NCBI RefSeq assembly: GCF_035083965.1
Contig: NC_089740.1
Coordinates: 15,350,552 to 15,414,551, forward strand
Direction: 5' to 3'
Source: Branchiostoma lanceolatum
Lineage: Eukaryota; Chordata; Leptocardii; Amphioxiformes; Branchiostomatidae
DNA: 64,000 nt
How positions within the stretch are numbered: position 1 is the stretch's first letter; each line of letters opens with the position of its first letter. The translations under genes were made by a program, and so were the position numbers. The notes beneath the pieces are model-generated. The model saw only the letters and a list, made by a program, of their open reading frames with translations, had not been told where the DNA came from and made no database searches. This document shows, piece after piece, positions 22,003 to 32,800 of this stretch.

Positions 22003-25000
22003 TCAGTGTTTCTGCAGACTCTGATAGATGGCAGGCCTCAGCTCCTGGTAGTCACCACTAGACTGGGGTGGTTGGGATGGTGAGTAGACGGTTTCCATGG
22101 GAACTTCGTACTCGTCACTTCCGCTTCCGGGTCGTTGCGACGCCACCCTTTGATCCGGATGTGGCACGTTTTGATACTCACCACTAGGCCGAGGTGTTGG
22201 GGATGGTGAGTAGACGGTTTCCATGGGAACTTCGTCGTACTCGGCATTTCCACTCCGGGGTCGTTGTGACGTCACCCTTTCATCCGGATGTGTCGGCATG
22301 ACATCGTACTGTCTATTAGCAGGACTCCTGGCGCCTGGAAAGATGTGGAAATGGATAGTCCTGTTATTCTGGGAATTGATTCTTCTGACCAGTTGCACAC
22401 GACCAGCCGTGAGCCACATGGATATCCCTGTTTGTGAGATCTATTAGTGAATAATATTGGAACCTGAATAAGGTTGCACTATAATAGTGGAGGGGGACAG
22501 GAAGTCGTTTTTCTTCATTTTTCTTTCTTGTGTTTTAATCATGCTAACATATTACCCAGTTCCTTGTACAGTATCAATTTTTTGTTCTAATGTTGTGACA
22601 ATAAGTAACAGATTACTGTGCAAATTAAGCTTGGCATGTAGTAGTCCATCAGGCAACCCTTATTTCTTACCTCCGTCCTCCTTATACCGCCATTCTACTA
22701 GGACAGCGCTCTCACCGCGCACTCTCTGCGACCTCAAATTTAACAGAGCGCTCAACGATTTCATAGATAAATATCGAATATGTTTACACTTTGCATTATT
22801 CCAATTATGAAATAAAGGATTAAACAAATCCGATTCAGGTCGCAGCGAGAGCGCAGCGAGAGCGCCGTCCAGTGGAACGGGAGCCTTACCAGCTAGCTTC
22901 TTCCGAATCACAAAGACGAACACCAGGGCGGCTACCAGTACTATGACCAGAATCATTCCGAGGATGATACTGGCAATTGCGCCTCCACCTAGTCCTGCAC
23001 CAGAAGTATGTTGTCAAAAGTCAATATTTTTTTATGAGCACTGCTTGTTTTGCAGGCTGATGTAGTGCTGACAGTAATAACTGAGTGTGAATATTATACA
23101 TTTGTATGTCAGAGTGGATTACAGGTTTTTTGATACCATTATTTGAGTAAAGAAGTGATGACGATGAATTGATGGCTGTAAAAGCAGCACAGATACACAG
23201 AGAAAGCATTACTTGTGTGTTATGTTTTAGAGGGAAGAAAATATAAATCACCTGGCCGTGGAAGAGAAAGGATTGTGTGATGTTTTACATCGAATGAGAA
23301 AAGTCACCTGGCCGCGATGTTTGTATCTGTGGAGAAGTGCCACCAGGAGCCTGTGTGACTGGTGCAGGCTGCTCAGTGGTAGGGACTTTCTTGATGTACA
23401 AGTCTTTGTCACTACGATTCACTGGTGGTTCAACTTGGTCATAGAAATAGCACAAGAACCTGCCAAGATTAATCCCAAAGGCCAGACAGGTATTATCACC
23501 CGAACACTCGGTAGCACACTCTTCTAAATTGGTGATAAGACTTGAAGCAACTCCATCTAGTTCTACAGGTGTCAGATAGGGGAGTTCCTTCTGTTCAAAG
23601 TGTTGGAAACTCTCCAGCGGATTTGCTGGAGAAAAAAAAGAAGAAGAGTGAAGCAAAGTGTTAACACCTGAATTTTGGGGCTCTACACTAAACTCTTGAA
23701 ATGTAAATGTCTTTAATGTGTTACAAGCTCGGAGGTTGGAATTCTAGCCCAACACTCATATTTTCATTTTTTTAAAACACTACTGGAACGGTTTGCAGTC
23801 CTCTGGATTGGACGTTAAAAGGACTTTGTTTGAGGAGTCAGGACAGTTACATGTACTTCTGAAGGACCATAAAGAGTCCAGCACACTTCTCGACTAGTGT
23901 AGGGTCTGCATCGGTGTGGGCGATGGCCCCAACAAAGCATTCCCTCACACAGGTATTTACAGTCTGCATGTAAACTGAACTCCCATAACTCCACTAGGTC
24001 CCTAAGACCACCACATTAAAGAAACAGTGAATCTAAAGAGTCGTGAGCTATAGATTTAACGCAGCATCAACAAGAGTTCCACGACCTCATATCTCCATGA
24101 ACAATTCTATTCATGCAAATGACTTACACACAATGACTTACACATTTGCATAATAAATGCTTGGTCATAAACACCTTTATCTAACTTACACATGCTGCAA
24201 TATTGACAGTACTATAATTTTCCAATTAGATGAATTATGGTGCTTTTGCATTAATTATGCAAATTAGGAATTCATTTGCATAATTGGTATCTGTTGATGC
24301 TCCACTTCCATAAACTACATATGTTACATGTACTTGAGTCTGATAATGGAAAACACTGCAAATATAGATATTCCTCATTAGCTATGCAAATTAAGTCACA
24401 ATTAGCATAATTTGCACTTCATTATGTACATCTCTGTCTAAGCTACCTGCATACTGAGTATCATATTGACAGTCCTATAATTTTCCAATTAGATGAGATA
24501 TGGTGTTTTGGATTAATTATGCAAATTAGGAATTTATTTGCATAATTGGTATCTTTTGATGATCCACTTTCCATAAACTACAGACGTTACATGTATTTGA
24601 GTCTGATAATGGAAAACACTGCAAATATAGATTTTCCTCATTAGCTATGCAACCTAAGTGCTAATTAGCATAATTTGCACTTCATTGTGTACATTTCTGT
24701 CTAAGCTACCTGTATGCTAAATATCATGGAAATCCGTCGTTCCTTTGTTCAGTTATTCTCCTTAGAAGATTTTCACGAAAACGCCCCTGCAGTTCCAGAG
24801 CAAGCTGCTAGGGGGCCCAAACTCACACCACGTCTTTATTACACCACAAGCTATCTGACACCAAAAAATCAAGACCATAGCACGTCCAGGTCAAGAGATA
24901 CAAAAATTGAATTTCTGCTGCAGTACCAAGGTCACATACCAGGGGGCCCAAAATCGACCTTGAATTTCGGCTTCACAACACCTGCCCACATACCAAATAT

Positions 25001-28000
25001 TATAAAAATCCATCCAGAGGTTCTTGAGTTATGCTGACTACAATAGTCCGGAAACACAAACACAAACACACACACACACACACAGACACACCAAAAACAA
25101 TATCTCCATTTTTCATGGAGATAATAATCCCTGAGGTATGCAATCTTCATGTATCCTGGTGTTTAACACATTCTTGAGGAGGCCTTGGTAACATTGTTTT
25201 CAAAATTCAATGTGGCAGTCTTACGGTAACATTACATGGTAGAAGTTATAAGGAGTGTCCACATTTCAACTCCAGGTAAAGAACTAGTGTGTTAAGTTTG
25301 AGTCGGTTCATGAGTAACTTTAGAAACAAACAAACACAGTGACTATAAATCATTAGCCCAGCAGTTTTATTGAAGTGGAATGTACATAATGTCCTTTCAT
25401 ACTTGCAGCTATGGATGCAAAATTGCGAATCAAGTCAATAAACAAACAAACAAACACAGATCTTAGCGACACCTCTCAAAACCTCAGATTTAGTAAGGTC
25501 AATGAACCTTTGTTATTGATTATCATTGATTAATATCCCGTGCCACGCCCTCACTCACCTGTAAAGCCCCTGTCGCACTTTTGCGTATAAGTAATTCCGT
25601 GTGAGTTCCGTATCAAATTTTGACAATTCTAAACAAACATCATTTTCTTTACTTTCCCATGGGTGCTTTTTGGTGCATTTTGGTTTTTCTGATGCACAAA
25701 CAGTATAATTTCATCAATCAACAGTGTTTTTAGAAAAACACTGTAGTTTGGTCAAGTTTGGACACAAAAAATGTATGGTGAATATGTGTACAATGTTCCG
25801 CAAGTGTTTTTTGTGACACAATTGAGAAAGTTGTACACAAATTACAAAGGTCAGACAGTCTCATGGACTATTTTAGTCTTTTGACAATTCATGAGAAGAA
25901 AAACTAATGGTCAAATTGTACCAGTTGCTGCAATATCAAAAGCAACATGACAAGTCTATATGCTTCTTGCCCATAGTCAGCCATCTGTGAATGTGTATTG
26001 CAGGATGTGTATTGAGGAATCATGGGATGGTAACAATACCACCACTGCTGAGCATCGTTGTTGTAGCCCCCATCGCAGACTAGTAAAGGTACACAACGGT
26101 TCTTCAAGTTCCCAAAAATGGAAAACGCAAATAAACGTCGATATTTTGAACCTCACCTGATGGCGTGACTTGACAGATAAACTTCCTGTTGGCATTGGTA
26201 CATGATCCATCGTTCCAGGCGTTCGCATGGCTGGGAAGAACTCCTGGCCCACTCCCTGGGAAGAACTCGGCGCAGTCCTCATTGCTCTGATTGTTTGGTT
26301 CTCCAGGACCCCATGGCCTGAAGCTTCCCAGAGCAACGTTATCCTCCCATATCCAATCTCCCTCCTTGTTATGATCAGTCAGACCAAAACGGAAGTAACT
26401 GCTGCCGTCCACGGCGTTTTTCAGGTTGATCAGGAAGGTGCTAGTGTCGGCGCCCTTTGGCATAGCGAGGGTCCCTCCGTCAGCTGCACATGTCGAAGAC
26501 GAGTCGTAAAAGTTCTTTGTGGTGTTGAAGGCCTTGTAGCAGATGCAGCTATGCATTTGGTAGCCAATGGAGCAAGCTGAGGGAAAATAAAGATGTTATG
26601 ACAAAAATGGTTTTCCCAATTTTCACGAGAACGTCGCCTACAATCACAAAGACCTTTCAAACTATACACGCTTCTGATTGGCTGAGGAGAGAGGGTCATG
26701 TTCTAATCCTGGTTATGTAAAGCAGAACTACACACTGAGTTTTAAACATCGACCTGACTACACAACGTTATATTTGATACTAGTAATGCAGTTACGCCAC
26801 GCTTCGGGGGAGAGCATTTTGGTATCTTTTGCATGATTAAAGTTCCAAGCTGTAGCACTTCGTATTATACATTTTCTTTAAATTTCATGTACGGAAATCA
26901 TGTTCGCTGATAGACAATGTGACATACAAAACTTTACATTTATTGTCATCAGAAAATACAGGGCAATAATGTTGCTATCGTGTTTTGCTGACCGTAGTCT
27001 GCGCATGTAAAGATTCAACAAAGGTAAGTATACAATGTCGAAGGAAAAACAAAACTAGATGCATAGGTAATACTTAACGATGATAAACAAAAGCGGGTTT
27101 ATCGGCTCTTTTGAATGACGCCATATGCATGCGGCTGGCTCATCCCAAAATGCTGTGTCAAATTAATTAGGCACGGTCATACGTACGACTGAACAAACTT
27201 CACGATCTAATTCATACAAAGCCGACGTGTTTGTATTGTAACATGAACTACTCACAATACTTGCCATGCTTTTTACATTTTACAATTTCTACATATGTGT
27301 TAGTCTTGAGCGTCCAAATAACATCCACATTTCACACTTCTTCAATTCCAAACTATGTTCTGTGACCTTTGTCGGCAAAGATATGAAAGAATTTGAAGGG
27401 TTCACTGTATTTTTATTCATTGAAATCCGTTCAATGTCTTCTCACGCCGGCAGTCGGTGATTTGGGGCCTCACAATGTGCCACAAAATCCTGACCCAGGA
27501 CTAGCTTGGACTTGGTTTCCCTCCACTTCTGTACGCGGCCCGTCTTCGAGAGCTTGCTTTTGGTGGGAAATGTTGGGTCGATTCGAAGAATTTCATCTTC
27601 GTCGGGATCTTTTCCCTCCCGCAATGACTCCATTAGCGCTAGTGCAGCGCCATTGAAGCTGTAAAACTTCATCTCTTCAGTCCCTTCGCGTTTTGGTGGT
27701 GAAAGTTAACTTTACAAACTGATAGATCTAGATCTAGATGTATACGTACGGAACTAGTAGAAATAACAACTCAAGTGCGCTTGGTTTGAGTTGATGACAT
27801 TTACATAAGACCAGGGGTGTTAAAACAACCCACAACTCGACCGTCATTGGCTAATTTTCGGTCACGTTCGGTGACCTGCTAGCAGCCATATGATTGGACA
27901 TCGATAGAAAATTACTGCCCAACGTTTAGTGTATACGCGGGGGGGTGGGGTGCTCAAGTGTTTACCATACCTATGCAGGTAACGTTACCTGCGCACCTTA

Positions 28001-28325
28001 TACTTATTTGAGCATGTCGTCATACGAGGAAGTCGCGTCATGATAAATGATAGCGTACACTTTCACATTTATACTCGGATATGGCGTCGGAGCTTTCAAT
28101 GTTGTTGTTGCAAATTTGCAAGTAATTTTTCACGTTTCAAGACTTTCACGTGTTGACTAAAGACCGTTTTAAGATTCTCAATGCTTTAGTAGCTCACTTA
28201 GGCGAATTTTCAGCACATATCTATGTGAATTCTACAATACGTGAGTTACAAATCTCACCTGTAGTAGTCTGAGCCCGTCCGAAACTCGAACCCACCACGA
28301 CCACCGCCAGACTCCACCAAAACAT
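22003..28325 (-). CDS. C-type lectin plus PAN domain type I receptor, 5 exons, 413 aa
   Basis: Exons in transcript order are 28259-28325, 26157-26576, 23308-23625, 22890-22994 and 22003-22334; all borders are phase 1 and sum to 1242 nt. Exon 1 is a signal peptide almost identical to that of the paralogue at 11993-19349. Exon 2 (about 23-162) is a full long-form C-type lectin domain: ACSIGYQ start, paired cysteines, WIWED, an EPN motif (PGEPNNQSNEDC) and WND (NAWNDGSC). EPN with WND predicts Ca2+-dependent mannose-type sugar binding. Exon 3 is the PAN/apple-like module, exon 4 the TM helix, exon 5 the tail. The tail has a duplicated ~33-residue unit with EVPMETVYSPS, plus YQNV (YxNx, Grb2-type), YQEL and AIYQSL. 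It differs from the ITIM tail of the paralogue. A pattern-recognition or self/non-self receptor is inferred. Confidence 0.75.
24195..24727 (+). repeat. ~263 bp tandem duplication
   Basis: Two AT-rich copies begin near CTATAATTTTCCAATTAGAT at 24212 and 24475. They contain repeated ATTTGCAT/ATGCAAAT octamers. The block lies in the intron between the lectin and PAN exons. Confidence 0.75.
24760..25090 (+). repeat. Dispersed repeat family with GCTAGGGGGCCCAAA motif
   Basis: It has the recurring motif order CTGCAGTACC, GCTAGGGGGCCCAAA, then ACATACCAAATAT and TTCTTGAGTTATG, ending in a CA tract. Relatives are at 13633-13710, 28621-28720, 56560-57290 and 62290-62370. It is non-coding. Confidence 0.55.
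27442..27672 (-). other. Hypothetical 76-codon ORF in intron 1 of the lectin/PAN gene
   Basis: This ATG-started ORF encodes a hydrophilic, charged peptide (MKFYSFNGAALALMESLREG start, then ILRIDPTFPTKSKL). It has no signal peptide or domain that I recognise. Its composition looks more protein-like than neighbouring ORFs, so it may be a retrocopy fragment or an unplaced exon. Confidence 0.25.
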
Positions 28326-28606
28326 CGCGGCTGCACCTGAGAACACGGGTTCTAATCCCACACACTCAACCTCACACTCTCAACAACACCTTCCTCAAGA
28401 TCTCATGCTCAGGACGTCTTAGGAACTCGGCGGAAGTCTTAGATTGTTCCGAGAATGAAGCGCTGCAGAACGTTGTTGTAAGGCGAAGTTTAGGTGAATG
28501 AAAGAGGCGGGGCGTGACGTCATCACCAGGCCAGGGCCACTTGACCTGTCGTTCTGGCTTCAACCAGCAGGCGGCGCTTTAAAACCGGCAAACTTTTCAA
28601 CTTGAA
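28326..28606 (-). promoter_or_regulatory. Promoter region of lectin/PAN receptor, with CRE
   Basis: It is the duplicate of 19350-19628, keeping TGACGTCA at 28515-28522, the GC-box and the ETS-like CGGAAGT. The right limit of similarity is at the GGCAAACTTTTCAACTT sequence. Confidence 0.5.
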
Positions 28607-29319
28607 CACAAAAAATGATGGTCACAGCATGTCCTGAATAGATCTGCTGCAGTACCATAGAAAACCGCTTGGATGAAGTGGGGCTAAATCTGCTCTTTTC
28701 TTCGATTGATAAAGTTCTAGTTACACATCAGCTACCATCCATGGCTGTGACGATCCATTTATATCTTAAAAAGCCTATTGAATTATGCTGTTCACACACA
28801 TGAGCGCACACACACGCACGCACGCACGCACACACACACACGCTCGCACGCACGCACGCATACAAACAAACAAACAGACACATACATACAAAACACGCAA
28901 ACGTAAGCAAGCAAAGCAAAGCGCCCAATTTAAAAGTATAGTTTCAGTGATTTCTTCAGTGAAGTCCGACCCCCAAAAGAGATGAGTCCACAAACATTTC
29001 GTCAACTTGGTGATGTTTGTATTCAATACAGTCTGACCTGTTCTGAAGCATATATCAACACCGAAATTTCAGAACTATTATGACTTTCCTTTCAGATTAA
29101 ACTAGAGGAAATTCTATACAGAGTCGAAAAAAGCTATCGTACTGTAATTGGAATTATTATTTACATATAGAGTGCTAATCGGTGGGGCTAGATATTTGAT
29201 TATTTGAGATAGGCTAAGTTGACTTCCGAACTAAAACATGACACGCAATGAAGGACTAAAACGTGTGTCTTGACTCAGTAACATTAATCAGTCAAGTACA
29301 TTAGCACGACATTTCTCCA
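28607..29319. other. Spacer between lectin/PAN gene and CNGK 3' end
   Basis: It holds a fragment of the dispersed CTGCAGTACC family (28621-28720), a compound CA/CACG/AAAC microsatellite (about 28787-28880) and unique AT-rich DNA. I see no exon. No canonical AATAAA is seen for the CNGK transcript before the minisatellite. Confidence 0.5.
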
Positions 29320-29829
29320 TCTGAACATGTTCGCTAGGTCCCTAGCACCATGTCCAGGACGTGTTTAGCGTCTGAACATGCTCGCTAGGTTCCTAGCACC
29401 ATGTCCAGGACGTGTTTAGCGTCTGAACATGTTCGCTAGGTCCCTAGCACCATGTCCAGGACGTGTTTAGCGTCTGAACATGTTCGCTAGGTTCCTAGCA
29501 CCATGTCCAGGACGTGTTTAGCGTCTGAACATGTTCGCTAGGTTCCTAGCACCATGTCCAGGACGTGTTTAGCGTCTGAACATGTTCGCTAGGTTCCTAG
29601 CACCATGTCCAGGACGTGTTTAGCGTCTGAACATGTTCGCTAGGTTCCTAGCACCATGTCCAGGACGTGTTTAGCGTCTGAACATGTTCGCTAGGTTCCT
29701 AGCACCATGTCCAGGACGTGTTTAGCGTCTGAACATGTTCGCTAGGTTCCTAGCACCATGTCCAGGACGTGTTTAGCGTCTGAACATGCTCGCTAGGTTC
29801 CTAGCACCATGTCTAGGACGTGTTTAGCG
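29320..29829 (+). repeat. 51 bp minisatellite, ten copies
   Basis: Ten near-identical units of 51 bases start TCTGAACATGTTCGCTAGG. The unit nearest the CNGK gene supplies its last dozen codons and its stop codon on the minus strand. Units differ by only one or two substitutions. Confidence 0.95.
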
Positions 29830-32800
29830 TGCACCCCCGGGGACCGAGGTCTGCTGATCAGCTGCTCGTTGCCGGCGGTCAGGCCAGTCTGGGAGGTCCC
29901 GGACTTGCGTGCGGACAGGGAGTCGGCGCGACGCTCCTTGTCTTTACGGCGCGGGGCGCCCAGGTGTCCGAACAGGAGGACGGCGCGCTGTTCGATCTCT
30001 TCTCTCACGCCGGGGAAGTCTTCCAATAGATTCATGAGATCCTAGAATGTACATCGGAAGGACGGTCAAGACAAGAAGGCTGCTGCTTTAGATATCGAAA
30101 TCGTATTTGCTCTACATTACCGTAATGACACATCCAAACAGAATTAAATTATCGTTGCACGTTTCCAAAATCTATCCAGTTGCTCGATTATGCTAGGGTC
30201 ACAGTTCCAACCCGGGGCCCGGCCGGGCAGCTTTTGGGAACGAAAACTATGATATAAAAGACAACAAAACACACAAAACGTTAAAAAAATTATTCATTAC
30301 CATACGTTATGTATATCCTTGATATGCATCTTTTATTCTTTGTTTTCTCAAACAGCCCGGTCGGGCCCCGGCTTGGAAATGTGACCCTAGCCGATGATTA
30401 CCTTGAGTATCTGGATGTGTAACCTTCATCAACCTAAAACTTATCACTGTCCAGTCAACAACGGTTCTTAACAATATGATCAATCCGGCTCACCCTTCTG
30501 TTGAGAGCGAAGATGTCCGCGTGTTTACTCGCCCGAACGGTTCTGCGGCGCGGCAGGCTGTAGGTGAGGCTCATCTCACCGATAACCTTCCCCTCGCCCA
30601 ACACGGCCTCCACAACAAACCCGCCGTCCGACTGGGCGTACCCGCTCTCAACCTGGGGTGAGGAGGGTCAAACTGAGCAACTTCACTTCGTTACATATAG
30701 AATACAACACGGGGTCCGCGGGTCGGATCGCCCGACGGCCGTAGGCCGGAGGGCGATCCGACCCGCGGGAGGGCTGGGACCGAGGGTGATGCGGAATACA
30801 ACGTGTTGTATTTTATTTATGTCATATACCTTGGTCATACCTGGGTCAAAACACACATTTCAATGCGGAATGTGCAAGAAGTTGAGGGAGTTTTGTGTCC
30901 TCGAACATGAAACTGTAGCAACATTGATTCCAATCTCCGAATCCGGTATTCGAATTTCCGACGGCCGCACAACCGGCGCGCTCGAAATGCGTTCGAAATA
31001 TTCTATGGAAGCCTGTGTGATAACACTCCCGAACCCTATGTGATCCGGAAAGTTATCACACGGTCCGGAACATCCGTATCAGGCCCAGGCATGACATAAA
31101 ACATAGTACAACACAGAATGACAAAATACAACACAGAACAGCGCACAACTATGCAATGTAACACAGCACAACAAACTCGCTGTCCGACTGGACGTACCCG
31201 CTCTCAACCTGGGGGGAGGATGGTCAAACTGAGCAACTTCACTTAGTTACAACATAGCACTACACAGCGTAACAAAATACAACACAGAATAGCGCACAAC
31301 TATGCAGCATAACACAGCACAACAAACTCGCTGTCCGACTGTGCGTACCCGCTCTCAACCTGGGGTGAGGAGGGTCAAACTGAGCAACTTCACTTCATCA
31401 CAACATAGAACAACACAGCGTAACAAAATACAACACAGAACAGCGCACAACTATGCAACATAACACAGCACAACAAACTCGCTGTCCGACTGGGCGTACC
31501 CGCTCTCAACCTGGGGTGAGGATGGTCAAACTGAGCAACTTCACTTCATTGCAACATAGAACAACACAGCGTAACAAAATACAACACAGAATAGTACACA
31601 ACTATGCAGCATAACACAGCACAACAAACTCGCTGTCCGACTGGGCGTACCCGCTCTCAACCTGGGGGAGAGGAGGGTCAAACTGAGCAACTTCACTTCA
31701 TTACAACATAGAACAACACAGCGTAACAAAATACAACACAGAATAGTACACAACTATGCAGCATAACACGGCACAACAAACTCGCTGTCCGACTGGGCGT
31801 ACCCGCTCTCAACCTGGGGGGAGGGTGGTCAAACTGAGCAACTTCAATGGGCGGCGGTGCAAATGATTTTTGAGGGACAAACCCTGCTAGCGTGACCCTA
31901 GATCTGAGACTGATACTGACCTCCCCTCGGAAGACGATGTACATCTCGGCTCCCATGTCTCCCCGGCGCAGGACGTAGTTTCCGGGCAGGAAGAAAAGCA
32001 GCCTCAGTCGGGTAGACAGGTTCTTCAGAAATGTTTCAGGCAACCCACGGAAAAGCGACGTCTGTCGGTGTAGAAATAGAATAGAAAGCAACATTTCTAT
32101 TTAACACAAAGTCATATTCTCACCACTTTCAGTGATATGACGTCACTGGATAACAGAGTTCTTTGTTTTATTCAAACCGATGTTTCGGTGACCGTCTGTC
32201 ACCTTCCTCAGGGCAATATATACTGACTGGTTCTATTTCGCACTGCAGCTAGATGTCGCTGCTAACAGATGCGGTTCCAAACGTAAAGTAAATACCCATA
32301 CATGTATATATGAAATTACATGCTATATTTATGTGTAAATACAATGTACTTTACGTTTGGGACCGGATCTGTTAGAAGCGACACCTAGCTGCAGTGCGTA
32401 ATTGAACCAGTAATTATTGCCCTGAGCTAATAGACGGTCACTGAAACACCGGCTTGAATAAAACACGTTGGTTGTGTACAAAGAACGTTGTTTTCCATGT
32501 TGGTATGAAACATCCACACGAGAGCTTATTACATTGCAGAACTTGTCTGAACAGTCTGACAGAACTTGAGTCACCAGGATTCCTAGATCTGTCGAAGCAA
32601 AATCCTTACCTTGTCCAGATACGCCTCCGTCATGCCGTAAGATATGTCCTCCTGGAGACACCTGGGAGCTTCAAGGAACAGTGTCGACACGTCCACTCCG
32701 CTGAGAACACGAGACACAAATATTAGCTTTCCTTAAGTCGAGCATTTTCACACGTTGCAGATGGCACAGTTGAACACACCCCACCACTATCAGTGGGCTA

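Larger units (their letters stand above)
25349..28606 (-). repeat. Segmental duplication block B (5' end of lectin/PAN receptor)
   Basis: Counterpart of 18541-19628. The left part matches up to CTCACTCACCTGTAA near 25563 and resumes at the G-run near 27940. The unmatched interval between them contains the C-type lectin exon. Confidence 0.7.

Noticed and set aside
29320..29829. CRISPR-like regular repeat array
   Set aside because: The 51 bp units are contiguous with no unique spacers, in a eukaryotic gene's 3' end: a minisatellite.
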